64,000 bases of DNA, taken from Synechococcus sp. MW101C3. GTDB lineage: Bacteria > Cyanobacteriota > Cyanobacteriia > PCC-6307 > Cyanobiaceae. The notes under the pieces are model-generated. The model did not search any database, was not told where the DNA came from, and worked only from the letters and a program-made list of their open reading frames with translations. Below, piece by piece: positions 28,134 through 36,234 of this stretch; position 1 is the stretch's first letter, and every line of letters begins with the position of its first letter. The stretch spans positions 62,001 through 126,000 of the forward strand of contig NZ_NQKX01000004.1 of assembly GCF_002252635.1 (NCBI RefSeq). The letters are read 5' to 3'. The translations under genes were made by a program, and so were the position numbers.

Positions 28134-28742
28134 TCAGGGCAGCCGCTGCACGCCGGGATCGACGATCATCTGGCGGCAGAACTCGCGCGAGCCCACCATC
28201 CAACCGGCCCCCACTGCCAGCACCAGCAACGCGGTGAACGGCAGCACGGCCTGTCGGGTGACGTCCAGCCCTGCCCACTCTCCCCAGCTGCGCAGCAGCC
28301 GCTCGCGATCGAAGCGGCGGCGCTCCTGCCGCTCCAACGTCTGCCGGCGGCGCAATGACTTCTCCACCCAGCGCTCGAAGGAGCGTTTCTTGGTCACGGC
28401 CATCTTGCGCTCCACCTCCAGCAGGTGGCCGGCGCTGAGCTCGGGGTTGAAGGTGCTGATCAGTTCCAGGGTCTTGAGGAACATCTCCACGGCGCCATCC
28501 TTGATCTGCGCCTCCTGCTCGGGGATCTCCTCCCACAGCACCTCGGGGTAGAAGCGACCCCGGTTGGCGAGAATCTGCTCCTCCTGCAGCTGACCGGGTT
28601 CGCGCAACCAGCGGTCGGTATTGGCATCGAAGCGCCGCCAATAGAGAAAGGGATTGAGGTAGATCACCTTTCCGGCCAGCTGGATGCTGTCCTGCTGGAG
28701 GCGGCGCTGCAGCTGCGGGTCCTGCTCAAGGGCGACAGTCAA
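28134..28742 (-). CDS. Conserved protein with C-terminal membrane anchor, function unknown
   Basis: A 202-residue protein. The body is soluble, with recognisable blocks such as VIYLNPFLYWRRFDAN, ILANRGRFYPEVLWEEIPEQEAQI and a basic helical region (KKRSFERWVEKSLRRRQTLERQERRRFD). A single membrane helix lies near the C-terminus (about 165-185, AVLPFTALLVLAVGAGWMV). No named domain was recognised. It lies 81 bases upstream of the 134-residue orphan and in the same direction as guaA and mrdA. Confidence 0.72.
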   Translation of the reverse strand: MTVALEQDPQLQRRLQQDSIQLAGKVIYLNPFLYWRRFDANTDRWLREPGQLQEEQILANRGRFYPEVLWEEIPEQEAQIKDGAVEMFLKTLELISTFNPELSAGHLLEVERKMAVTKKRSFERWVEKSLRRRQTLERQERRRFDRERLLRSWGEWAGLDVTRQAVLPFTALLVLAVGAGWMVGSREFCRQMIVDPGVQRLP

Positions 28743-28805
28743 GAGAGGAAGGCCGGGCCCCGATGGTATCGAAGCTGTCCCGGGCGGGCCAGACCAGACC
28801 CAGAC

Positions 28806-28843
28806 CAGACAAAAGAACGCCGCCGGAGGCGCCTTCAGCCGGC
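28806..28843 (-). terminator. Possible terminator behind guaA
   Basis: Just after the guaA stop, the minus strand reads a GC-rich foldable segment (GCCGG paired with CCGGC, with an inner CGCC-TCC-GGCG) followed by TTCTTTT. The stems are short, so this is only a moderate candidate. On the plus strand the adjacent bases carry a short CAGACCAGAC repeat. Confidence 0.4.
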
Positions 28844-28845
28844 TG

Positions 28846-30444
28846 TCACTCCCACTCGATCGTGCCGGGAGGCTTGCTGGTGATGTCGTACACCACCCGG
28901 TTCACGCCCCGCACCTCATTGACGATGCGGTTGGAGATCTTCTCCAGCAGGTCGTAGGGCAAGCGCGACCAATCGGCGGTCATGCCGTCTTCGCTGGACA
29001 CGCAACGGAGAACGATCGGATAGGCGTAGGTGCGCTTGTCGCCCATCACACCAACGCTGCGCACCGGCAGCAGCACCGCAAACGCCTGCCAGATGTCGTG
29101 GTAGAGCCCTGCATCCCGCACCTCCTCGCGCACCACCAGATCGGCATCGCGCAGGATGTTGAGGTTCTCGGCCGTGACCTCGCCCAGGATGCGGATCGCC
29201 AGGCCAGGCCCCGGGAAGGGATGGCGGCGCACGATCTCTTCGGGCAGGCCGAGGCTGCGGCCCACCTTGCGCACCTCATCTTTGAACAGACGCCGCAGCG
29301 GCTCCACCAGCTTGAACTGCAGATCCTTGGGTAGGCCACCCACGTTGTGGTGGCTCTTGATTTTCACAGCCACCCGTTCGCCGGTCTTGGGATCCACGCC
29401 GGTGCCGGCCGATTCGATCACATCGGGATAGAGGGTGCCCTGGGCGAGGTAATCGAAGGGGCCGAGTCGCTTGCTCTCCTCCTCGAACACACGGATGAAC
29501 TCGGCACCGATAATTTTGCGCTTTTCCTCCGGATCGGTGATGCCCTTGAGCTTGGCGATGAAACGATCACGGGCATTGATATATTCCACGCGAATATGAA
29601 ACTGGCGATCGAAGAACTCCATCAGGAATTCAGGCTCCCCTTTGCGCATGAAGCCCTGGTCGATGAACATGCAGGTGAGCTGGTCCCCGATCGCCCTGTG
29701 CAGCAGAAAGGCGAGGCTGGAGGAATCCACGCCACCGGAGAGGGCGAGCAGTACCCGTTTGCTGCCGACACGGGCCTGAACATCGGCCACGGCTTCTTCA
29801 ATGAAGGCGCTGGTGGTCCAATCTGGCTCGCAGCCGCAGATGTGATAAACGAAGTTCCGGATCATCACCATGCCACCGGTGGAGTGCACCACTTCGGGAT
29901 GGAACTGCACGCCATAAAGATGGCGGCGATGATCCGCCACTGCCGCTTCCGGCGTGTTCCTGGTATGGGCCAGCCGCGCGAATCCAGGCGGCAGAGTCTC
30001 CACCGAATCGCCATGGCTCATCCACATCGTGGCGCCGTTTTCCACGTTGGTGAGCAGATCGGTGGGATCGTCCACCTGAAGCGGTGCCTTGCCGTATTCT
30101 CCGCGGCCCGCCGCCACCACGTTGCCGCCCAGCTGCTGCACCATCAGCTGCATGCCGTAGCAGACCCCGAGCACCGGAATGCCCAGATCCCAGAGGCCCG
30201 GATCGCACACAGGCGCCCCTTCGGCATACACCGAGCTGGGGCCACCGCTGAGGATGATGCCTTTGGGGGCCAGCTCGCGCAGCTCATCGGCGCTGGTGGC
30301 GTAGCCCATCACCAGGGAATACACCTCGGTTTCCCGCACACGGCGCGCGATCAGCTCCGAATACTGGGATCCGAAATCGAGGATCACGATCGCCGGGTGG
30401 CGCTGGCTCTCCGGCTGTTCCAGCGACTGTGAAGCTTGAGACAT
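28846..30444 (-). CDS. guaA: GMP synthase (glutamine-hydrolysing)
   Basis: GuaA converts XMP to GMP with glutamine and ATP. The 532-residue protein begins with a class I glutamine amidotransferase domain (nucleophile cysteine in GVCYGMQ; His and Glu in FHPEVVHS). The ATP-pyrophosphatase domain follows (PP-loop SGGVDSS) and then the dimerisation domain ending NPPGTIEWE-like (here [10 protein letters not shown]). ATG 30444 gives the usual short lead before [11 protein letters not shown]. The in-frame upstream extension runs into non-conserved sequence. Confidence 0.97.
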   Translation of the reverse strand: MSQASQSLEQPESQRHPAIVILDFGSQYSELIARRVRETEVYSLVMGYATSADELRELAPKGIILSGGPSSVYAEGAPVCDPGLWDLGIPVLGVCYGMQLMVQQLGGNVVAAGRGEYGKAPLQVDDPTDLLTNVENGATMWMSHGDSVETLPPGFARLAHTRNTPEAAVADHRRHLYGVQFHPEVVHSTGGMVMIRNFVYHICGCEPDWTTSAFIEEAVADVQARVGSKRVLLALSGGVDSSSLAFLLHRAIGDQLTCMFIDQGFMRKGEPEFLMEFFDRQFHIRVEYINARDRFIAKLKGITDPEEKRKIIGAEFIRVFEEESKRLGPFDYLAQGTLYPDVIESAGTGVDPKTGERVAVKIKSHHNVGGLPKDLQFKLVEPLRRLFKDEVRKVGRSLGLPEEIVRRHPFPGPGLAIRILGEVTAENLNILRDADLVVREEVRDAGLYHDIWQAFAVLLPVRSVGVMGDKRTYAYPIVLRCVSSEDGMTADWSRLPYDLLEKISNRIVNEVRGVNRVVYDITSKPPGTIEWE

Positions 30445-30530
30445 ACGACCGGAACGCTTCTTGATCGGCGGCTGGCCGGATGCGTTGCCCCCGGAGCAAG
30501 GCCCCGCATGGGCCGCCAGGCCTGAGGGAC

Positions 30531-31676
30531 TCACCCTAGAGGGTGCCGGAATGCCTCCAGCAACTCCTGGCCTTGAGGTCCGCACACACGCAGCTGGCGC
30601 CGGCGGTCGAACAGCGCGGCCCCCACGCGCATGGGGAAACTGCCGTAGCGGGCCAGATAGGCCATGCTGCGTTGCTCAATGGCCGCGGCGATGCGCCGCT
30701 CCAGCCGCTGGGCCAGGGCAGGGTCCACCGCCACCAGTTCGCTCAGCGCTGCCTCCACGGTGGCGGCACCATGCAGGCGGCCGAGGGCCTCACCGCTGAG
30801 ACCTTCAAGGGCCGCCAGGGCGGTCAGCACCTCGGCGCGGCCATCGGCGAGATGGTGATGGGTGTGGAAGATCCCACCGGCCAGCTTGATCAACTTGCCG
30901 TGGTAGCCGAACAGCAGCAGGCGGCGCACTCCCGCTTCCGCCGCCGCCACCAGCACCGGCCCCAGCCAGTTGCCGGCCTTGAGCAGCAGCCCGGCGGGGA
31001 GCCCCAGGCTGGGCGCCAGATCGAGGCCATTTTCGCCGATCACAAGCACGAGATCACCGTTGAAGCCGGCCGTGGCGGTGCGCGCCGCCAGGGCCGCCAG
31101 GCAGGCCTGCAGTTGATCGGGAGCGGCGCTGCGCTGCACCTCCGCCTGGGTGCCGATCAGCGCCAGTCCGTCAACCACGCCGAAGGCCGCGTTGCTGGTG
31201 CGCAGCGCCAGGGCCCGGCCCTCAGGCAGCACGAGCCGCAGGCACACCGCCCGGCCGGCACCGACCAAGGGCCGCAGGTTCGTCTCCAGCAGGGCACGGG
31301 CATAGGCGGAGGCGCACAGGTCGCCCGTCGCGCCATGCACCCCCACCCCTTCGCCGGCCTCCAGCACGAAGCACGAGCCGCCGGCCGGCGGCGGCTGGAT
31401 CCAGCAGGCCACCACCCACACCGCCAGGCCACGGGTGAGATCCAGGCCGGCGCCGGGGTCGCAGCGACTGATGCCGAGAGCTCGGCCTGGCCCGATCGGA
31501 GCCGCCGCTTCCACCGGCACCGGCCGCAGCCCGGGCGGCTCGAGCAACTCCAGTGTCTGCAGGCCCTCGAAGGCAGCCGCAGGGCCAGCTTCCGCCCGTT
31601 GGAGCGCCTGCACGGCGGCACACGCCGCCGCCGTCACCCACACCGGCAGGGTGTAGCCGGGTGAAGCGTTCACCAT
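30531..31676 (-). CDS. cbiD: Cobalt-precorrin-5B (C1)-methyltransferase
   Basis: CbiD methylates C1 of the corrin ring in anaerobic-type (early cobalt insertion) cobamide synthesis. The 381-residue protein has the family's N-terminal [41 protein letters not shown]-type blocks and the highly diagnostic [21 protein letters not shown] near residue 265. Start ATG 31676. It faces the aminotransferase gene with 53 bases between the starts. No cobalamin riboswitch was seen. Other cbi/cob genes are not in this window. Confidence 0.92.
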   Translation of the reverse strand: MVNASPGYTLPVWVTAAACAAVQALQRAEAGPAAAFEGLQTLELLEPPGLRPVPVEAAAPIGPGRALGISRCDPGAGLDLTRGLAVWVVACWIQPPPAGGSCFVLEAGEGVGVHGATGDLCASAYARALLETNLRPLVGAGRAVCLRLVLPEGRALALRTSNAAFGVVDGLALIGTQAEVQRSAAPDQLQACLAALAARTATAGFNGDLVLVIGENGLDLAPSLGLPAGLLLKAGNWLGPVLVAAAEAGVRRLLLFGYHGKLIKLAGGIFHTHHHLADGRAEVLTALAALEGLSGEALGRLHGAATVEAALSELVAVDPALAQRLERRIAAAIEQRSMAYLARYGSFPMRVGAALFDRRRQLRVCGPQGQELLEAFRHPLG

Positions 31677-31729
31677 CCGTTTTTTAAGGTGGTTGATTGT
31701 GCCGCTGCGCCCCCGCGTTTCCACTCCCC

Positions 31730-32881
31730 ATGCAGGACAAGCTCACCCTGATGATTCCCGGTCCCACACCGGTGCCGGAGACCGTCCTGCTGGCGATGAG
31801 CCGCCACCCGATCGGCCATCGCAGCGCCGATTTCCAGGCGATCGTGAAGCGCACCACCGCGCAGCTCAAGTGGCTGCATCAGACCAGCAGCGATGTGCTG
31901 GTGCTCGCCGGCAGCGGCACGGCGGCGATGGAGGCGGGGATCATCAACATCCTCAGCCGCGGCGACAAGGTGATCTGCGGCGACAACGGCAAGTTCGGTG
32001 AGCGCTGGGTCAAGGTGGCGAAGGCCTACGGGCTGGATGTGCAGGTGATCAAGGCCGAATGGGGCCAGCCTCTGGATCCGGACGCCTTCCGTGTGGCGCT
32101 GGAGGCGGATACGGACAAAGCGATCCGTGCGGTGATCCTCACCCACTCGGAAACCTCGACGGGCGTGATCAACGACCTGGAAACGATCGCCCGGCACGTG
32201 CATGCCCACGGCCAGGCCTTGATTGTGGCCGACTGTGTCACCAGCCTGGGGGCCTGCAACGTGCCCATGGACGCCTGGGGCCTCGACGTGGTGGGCTCGG
32301 GCTCCCAGAAGGGCTACATGATGCCGCCCGGCCTGGGCTTCGTGGGCATGAGCGAGCGGGCCTGGCAGGCACAGCAGCGCTCCGACCTGCCCAAGTTCTA
32401 TCTGAACCTCGGCGCCTATCGAAAAGCGGCCGCCCAGGACAGCAATCCGTTCACCCCTCCGGTGAACCTCTACTTCGCGCTCGAGGCCGCCCTCGACATG
32501 ATGCAGAGCGAAGGCCTGGAAGCGATCTTCACCCGGCATGAACGCCACCGGCGCGCGGTGAGCGCGGCCATGAAGGCGATCGGCCTGCCGCTGTACGCGG
32601 CGGAGGGCCACGGCAGCCCCTCGATCACCGCCGTGGCACCCAGCGGCATCGATGCCGAAGTGCTGCGCAAGAAAGTGAAGGCCCGCTACGACATCCTGCT
32701 GGCCGGCGGCCAGGACCACCTGAAGGGCTCGGTGTTCCGCATCGGCCACCTCGGCTTCGTCTGCGACCGGGATGTGCTCACGGCGGTGGCGGCGATCGAA
32801 GCCACCCTGCAGGAGATGGGCATGGCCACAGCCACCGTGGGAGCCGGCATGGCAGCCGCTGCCACCGAGCTGGCCCGCTGA
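31730..32881 (+). CDS. Class V PLP-dependent aminotransferase (alanine/serine-glyoxylate type)
   Basis: A 383-residue fold-type I PLP enzyme beginning MIPGPTPVPETVLLAMSRHPIGHRS, the typical start of the alanine-glyoxylate/serine-glyoxylate aminotransferase group. The PLP lysine is in GSGSQKGYMMPPG. ILTHSETSTGVIND and ADCVTSLGA line the active site. In cyanobacteria it probably acts in photorespiration, turning glyoxylate into glycine. Cyanobacterial entries are sometimes named 'soluble hydrogenase 42 kDa subunit', which is a historical name. ATG 31730 was chosen over an upstream in-frame start. Confidence 0.9.
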   Translation: MQDKLTLMIPGPTPVPETVLLAMSRHPIGHRSADFQAIVKRTTAQLKWLHQTSSDVLVLAGSGTAAMEAGIINILSRGDKVICGDNGKFGERWVKVAKAYGLDVQVIKAEWGQPLDPDAFRVALEADTDKAIRAVILTHSETSTGVINDLETIARHVHAHGQALIVADCVTSLGACNVPMDAWGLDVVGSGSQKGYMMPPGLGFVGMSERAWQAQQRSDLPKFYLNLGAYRKAAAQDSNPFTPPVNLYFALEAALDMMQSEGLEAIFTRHERHRRAVSAAMKAIGLPLYAAEGHGSPSITAVAPSGIDAEVLRKKVKARYDILLAGGQDHLKGSVFRIGHLGFVCDRDVLTAVAAIEATLQEMGMATATVGAGMAAAATELAR

Positions 32882-32895
32882 GGCGCAGCGCGCGG

Positions 32896-32917
32896 GGCGG
32901 CCTTCCAGGAGGCCGCC
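32896..32917 (+). terminator. 7-bp GC hairpin behind the aminotransferase
   Basis: GGCGGCC (32896-32902) and GGCCGCC (32911-32917) with an 8-base loop, 14 bases after the stop codon, followed by TTCC. Probable terminator separating the aminotransferase from tRNA-Gly. Confidence 0.55.
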
Positions 32918-32945
32918 TTCCGGCACCTTGCTACATTGCGGGAAT

Positions 32946-33017
32946 GCGGGTGTAATTCAGTGGTAGAATGTCAGCTTCCCAAGCTGAACGTCGCCGGTTC
33001 GAATCCGGTCACCCGCT
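32946..33017 (+). tRNA. tRNA-Gly (anticodon CCC)
   Basis: A 72-base cloverleaf. The acceptor arms GCGGGTG and CACCCGC pair fully. The D arm is ATTC/GAAT. The anticodon stem TCAGC/GCTGA encloses the loop TTCCCAA (anticodon CCC at 32979-32981). The T arm holds TTCGAAT. The discriminator base is T and CCA is not encoded. TACATT about 9 bases upstream may be its -10 box. It is the only tRNA found in the window and borders the gene-poor stretch downstream. Confidence 0.93.
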
Positions 33018-33491
33018 TGAAAGATTTTCAATTTGAATTGGTTTTGAGCTGCCTTAGCACTTAGCTGCTGAAGCAGCTTCAGCTCCAAGCACATCGCCCA
33101 ATGATGGGGCATTGAAGTGAAGCGTGTGCAGCGAATGAATCGCACCCCTGGCTGATCGGAAGCCACCCAACTGCCTGGCAGCACTTGGATTGAGGGTCTC
33201 AAGCACTCTCCGCCTTCCCCCTAACGACCTGCAGGGTGCCCGTCTGCGGATCAGGACTGGTTCCTCACATCTGCCGGTCCTATCCAGCATCGCCGGAACC
33301 CTTGTGGCATCTGCCGGATCTGATAACGCTGCGCAGGGGCGGTGCGGCATTGACCCTTGCGCGGCAGGCCGTGAGGCCGTCACACCAGGCAGGCAGCGCG
33401 AGGGCGTTGGCTCAACACCTGCCTGGGGAAGGCCAGGCCGGATGAGGCCGTGATCGGCAGGGTGCCCGCTGACCCAGGCGGGGGTGCAGGC
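33018..33491. other. Gene-poor stretch downstream of tRNA-Gly
   Basis: About 470 bases with no convincing gene. Short open frames exist on both strands, but none shows conserved-looking protein. The first ~100 bases are clearly richer in A and T than the rest of the window and include a palindromic CAATTTGAATTG and a 6-bp hairpin (AGCTGC-TGAA-GCAGCT, 33063-33078). The rest is GC-rich with several GGCAGG/CCTGCC-type short repeats. It could hold a small RNA or decayed mobile DNA, but neither is shown. Confidence 0.5.
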
Positions 33492-33692
33492 TCAGGCGCG
33501 GGGTTTGATCAGTTGCAACACCTGGGGGCCAAGGCCACCCACACGACGCTCGCAGTCGAGGAGCAGCAGAATGCAGCGCGCAGATTCAGCCAGATCGCCC
33601 TCTTGCGCTGCCGCTTTGGCAGCAGACTCATGGCGGCTGATCTCTTGAAGGAGGGCAGAACGCTGCTCGTGCGAAACTGCTTTCACCGCCAT
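33492..33692 (-). CDS. Small conserved helical protein, function unknown
   Basis: A 66-residue protein (ATG 33692; a TTG at 33713 would add 7 residues). It is helical and charged: HEQRSALLQEISRHESAAKAAA, then GDLAESARCILLLLDCERRVG and the end GPQVLQLIKPR. This looks like a real, evolutionarily constrained sequence and resembles short orphan proteins of marine Synechococcus, but I cannot name a family. No good Shine-Dalgarno site is visible. Confidence 0.6.
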   Translation of the reverse strand: MAVKAVSHEQRSALLQEISRHESAAKAAAQEGDLAESARCILLLLDCERRVGGLGPQVLQLIKPRA

Positions 33693-33833
33693 GCTTTTAG
33701 CGACGACTGTCAAAACCGGAGATCATCAATAGCGCAAGTGTATGGGGTTTCGAGCAGAGCTGCCTGAGTTCTTGCCGCAGCGAAAAGTAACAGCTTTGCC
33801 GACCGCCATACGGCTGGGCCTGCCGCCAAACGC

Positions 33834-34088
33834 TCATGTTCCAGGCTCTTCTCCCTCGTCGACAAGATCGGCAATCTGCGATCTCAGGGCTTCCACGCGA
33901 GACTGATCACCCCGGCTCACCGCCACAGCAAGGGCGAATTCAAGCTTTTCGCGTTGGTGACCCCGCTCCACATAAGCGGAAGGGGGTGTGCAGGAAGGGA
34001 ACGTGCGGGAGGCGGAGGTTCCGGTGGCGTTCAGCCCAGCCGACCCGAGGGGCCGTGGCAGGGGGCAAGCGGGATAGGTGAAAGCCAT
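33834..34088 (-). CDS. Small orphan protein with helical C-terminus
   Basis: Up to 84 residues. The first ~35 are proline- and serine-rich and probably not conserved. The last ~45 (ERGHQREKLEFALAVAVSRGDQSRVEALRSQIADL, then an acidic end EEGPGT-like: DEGEEPGT) look like a genuine two-helix protein. A later start than 34088 is possible. Similar short 'SRGD..RVEALR..I' proteins occur in picocyanobacteria as far as I recall. Function unknown. Confidence 0.5.
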   Translation of the reverse strand: MAFTYPACPLPRPLGSAGLNATGTSASRTFPSCTPPSAYVERGHQREKLEFALAVAVSRGDQSRVEALRSQIADLVDEGEEPGT

Positions 34089-34142
34089 GTTCGCTTTCTT
34101 TTCATTCTGCCACCCCTGGCCAGTGCATCGAGAGAAGGTGAG

Positions 34143-34439
34143 CTATGCGGCGTCCCGGTAGCTCTGCGGCTCGGGTGCCGATGACAGGAACACTTCGGCC
34201 ACCGGCTCCGCCTGGGGACCTGGCTCATCCAGCAGCTGCCGGCAGTCCTGAAGCAGCGCTTCCACGTGGTCGAGGGCATCGAGCTGAGCCTGGTCTGGCG
34301 ACTCAGGCCGCTGGATCGCCGTTTCAAGGGCGCCAAGCCGCTGTTCCAGCTTCACCAGCCGATGGGAAAGGGCGGCCACCGTCTGGGCAAGATCCTCGGC
34401 GGTTCGCGTGATCCGGAAAGACACCGATTCGGTCGTCAT
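34143..34439 (-). CDS. Small coiled-coil protein, function unknown
   Basis: A 98-residue protein starting MTTESVSFRITRTAEDL (ATG 34439). A long helix with heptad pattern (LAQTVAALSHRLVKLEQRLGALETAI) occupies about 13-45, and another (QLDALDHVEALLQDCRQLL) about 52-70. The tail is acidic. No family recognised. Its start is 94 bases from the AbrB-like gene on the other strand. Confidence 0.55.
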   Translation of the reverse strand: MTTESVSFRITRTAEDLAQTVAALSHRLVKLEQRLGALETAIQRPESPDQAQLDALDHVEALLQDCRQLLDEPGPQAEPVAEVFLSSAPEPQSYRDAA

Positions 34440-34533
34440 CGCAGGCAAAGTCGGTAACGCCGATGACAACACACATCCCCGGCGGGCTCAAGTCGTCTTT
34501 CAGACTGAGGGATCCCACCAGCGGATCTTCTTC

Positions 34534-35055
34534 ATGGCTGCACCAGCGACTTTGGTGCTCTATCTGCTGTGCGGGACGGCCGGGGGCCTACTGGCTCTGC
34601 GTACCGGAATTCCTGCTGCCCCTTTGGCCGGCGCGCTGCTTGGAGCGGCCGTGGCGAGCATGAGCGGGCGCCTCGAAGTGGCCCAATGGCCCACCGGAAC
34701 CCGCACCCTGCTGGAGATCGGCATCGGCACGGTGATCGGCACTGGGCTCACGAGTGCCGCGCTGGCGGAGCTGCGTGTGTTGTGGCGGCCGGCGATCCTG
34801 ATCACCGTGGCCCTGGTGGCCACCGGCCTGGTGGTGGGGTTGTGGTCGAGCCGTTTGCTGGGCGTGGATCCGGTCATCACCCTGCTGGGCGCAGCACCGG
34901 GGGGCATCAGCGGCATGAGCCTGGTGGGAGCGCAGTTCGGTGTAGGGGCGGCCGTGGCGGCCCTGCATGCCGTGCGGTTGATCACCGTGCTGCTGGTGCT
35001 GCCTGTGATCGTGCGCCTGGTGCTCGGCAGCACGGGCGGTTCGTCATCGGGCTGA
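34534..35055 (+). CDS. AbrB-duplication-type membrane protein, half length
   Basis: A 173-residue protein with about five membrane helices. It resembles one unit of the AbrB/'ammonia monooxygenase-like' membrane family (PF05145 type): RTGIPAAPLAGALLGAAV, EIGIGTVIGTGLTSAALAEL, and the characteristic LLGAAPGGISGMSLVGAQFG followed by ALHAVRLITVLLVLPVIVR. Family members are usually about twice as long with two such units; this gene has one. The transported substrate, if any, is unknown. It is named after AbrB of E. coli and is not the AbrB DNA-binding regulator. Confidence 0.75.
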   Translation: MAAPATLVLYLLCGTAGGLLALRTGIPAAPLAGALLGAAVASMSGRLEVAQWPTGTRTLLEIGIGTVIGTGLTSAALAELRVLWRPAILITVALVATGLVVGLWSSRLLGVDPVITLLGAAPGGISGMSLVGAQFGVGAAVAALHAVRLITVLLVLPVIVRLVLGSTGGSSSG

Positions 35056-35152
35056 GCCCGGCCCTGGCCATAACCGCCACAGAGGCCCCTCGACAGCCGA
35101 AGCACGGCCGATACGTTGGGCCCAGCAGCCTCGGGCCCGCCTCCACCCTTCC

Positions 35153-35719
35153 ATGCAGCACCCCACTGTTCGCCGCGCCACTGTTCACCACGACACTGTT
35201 CGCCAAGACATTGTTCGGGCCGGCACTCTGCAAACCAGCGCCGCCGAGTCCGGCCTTGCTCCAGCCGGTGCTCTGCGAGCCAGCTCCTTTCGCCGCATCC
35301 GCACCGCCCTCACAGCAGGTCTGTTCACGCTGGCTGGTTCCCTGCTGACGGCCGGGGCGATCCCACAGCCCGCCTTGAGCCAGGCCACCACAGCGCTGCC
35401 TGCCGATCAAGGCAGCAAGGGCGCGCAGGTGTACTGCTTCATGCGCAAGGCGGGCAACAACCACGAGGTGAGCTGGACGGCGGCCTATGCCCTGATCCGG
35501 CGGCAATCCGCGAGCCTGTTCAAGACATCTCCGCAGCACGGCGCCGTGATGATCACCGAGGCGGTGGTCAACAACCCGGACGCCTTCCCCGATTGCGGCC
35601 AGTACCTGGGGGCGCTGTTCGGCAGCGAGAACCCTGCCCCTGCGGCTCCTGCCGTCACCTCCAGCGGGCCGGTACCGATCCAGGGGGGCATGACCCGCGA
35701 GGAGCGCTACAACAATTGA
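35153..35719 (+). CDS. Secreted DUF6554-type cyanobacterial protein with repeated 5' end
   Basis: A 188-residue frame. Residues ~48-76 are a typical signal peptide (basic RRIR, hydrophobic ALTAGLFTLAGSLLTAGA, then PALSQA). The mature part has two cysteines (VYCFMRKAG, PDCGQYLG) and ends GGMTREERYNN. This end and the small size fit the cyanobacterial DUF6554 family as I recall it. The ~47 residues before the signal peptide include five-residue repeats (xxTVR) encoded by a 15-bp tandem repeat and are unusual. ATG 35153 is the only in-frame ATG. A shorter product from a non-ATG start is possible. Confidence 0.65.
   Translation: MQHPTVRRATVHHDTVRQDIVRAGTLQTSAAESGLAPAGALRASSFRRIRTALTAGLFTLAGSLLTAGAIPQPALSQATTALPADQGSKGAQVYCFMRKAGNNHEVSWTAAYALIRRQSASLFKTSPQHGAVMITEAVVNNPDAFPDCGQYLGALFGSENPAPAAPAVTSSGPVPIQGGMTREERYNN
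35164..35223 (+). repeat. 15-bp tandem repeat, four imperfect copies
   Basis: Four 15-base units, each beginning CACTGTTC or CATTGTTC (35164, 35179, 35194, 35209), lie within the 5' end of the secreted orphan gene and keep its frame. A fifth, more diverged unit may start at 35224. They encode five-residue repeats with the pattern TVxxx. Confidence 0.8.
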
Positions 35720-35735
35720 AGGTGTTGCACTGCAC

Positions 35736-36131
35736 TTGAGCAGGAACCGGCTGCAGGGGATCCGCCTGCTCACCACGGTCGCCCTGGCCGGCTTGGCGTT
35801 GATCGGCTGTGCGGCGGCTCCGCCGCCGGAGCTGGGCGACGCGCCAGCCAACGACGACTGCCTGCGCGAGGTGAAACTGGCGGAATTGCCGGCGGCGCTG
35901 CAGCGCTGTGACGCATCGGTGCAGGCCTTCCCCACCGATCCCCGCCCCTTGAGCGAGCGCTCCGTGCTGCACAGCCTGGGGGGCGATCAGGAGGCCGCCT
36001 GCCGGGACATCGAACGGGCCGCCCAGCTGCTGCGGCAACAGGGCAACCAAGCGGAGGACTCCCAGCTGACCATCGACATCCGCATCCGGCTGGAGGGCTG
36101 CCAGGAGAAGGCACCGCTGCCTGGCACCTGA
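35736..36131 (+). CDS. Small lipoprotein with TPR-like helices
   Basis: A 131-residue protein with a basic N-terminus, a hydrophobic core (LLTTVALAGLALIG) and a lipobox-like LALIGC, so it is probably a lipoprotein. The rest is helical with paired small-residue positions (LPAALQRCDASVQAFPTDPRPLSERSVLHSLGGDQEAACRDIERAA), reminiscent of a degenerate TPR pair. The start is TTG at 35736, 16 bases after the preceding secreted orphan, so the two are probably co-transcribed. Function unknown. Confidence 0.7.
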   Translation: MSRNRLQGIRLLTTVALAGLALIGCAAAPPPELGDAPANDDCLREVKLAELPAALQRCDASVQAFPTDPRPLSERSVLHSLGGDQEAACRDIERAAQLLRQQGNQAEDSQLTIDIRIRLEGCQEKAPLPGT

Positions 36132-36134
36132 TCA

Positions 36135-36153
36135 GGGCGGTGCTGACCCGCCC
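36135..36153 (+). terminator. Short GC hairpin behind the lipoprotein gene
   Basis: GGGCGG (36135-36140) pairs with CCGCCC (36148-36153) across a 7-base loop, 3 bases after the stop. No T-run follows. It lies between converging genes and may serve as a terminator. Confidence 0.45.
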
Positions 36154-36234
36154 CACGCTGACGAATCACGGTCGTTGGGCACGGCTCGCGGGGCACGGGG
36201 CAGCCATCACTGGAAACCGAGGACTGCGCCGTGA

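Noticed and set aside
33190-33453. Short plus-strand open frame of 87 codons behind tRNA-Gly
   Set aside because: Translation looks random, the start lacks a ribosome site and overlapping frames of equal length exist on both strands.
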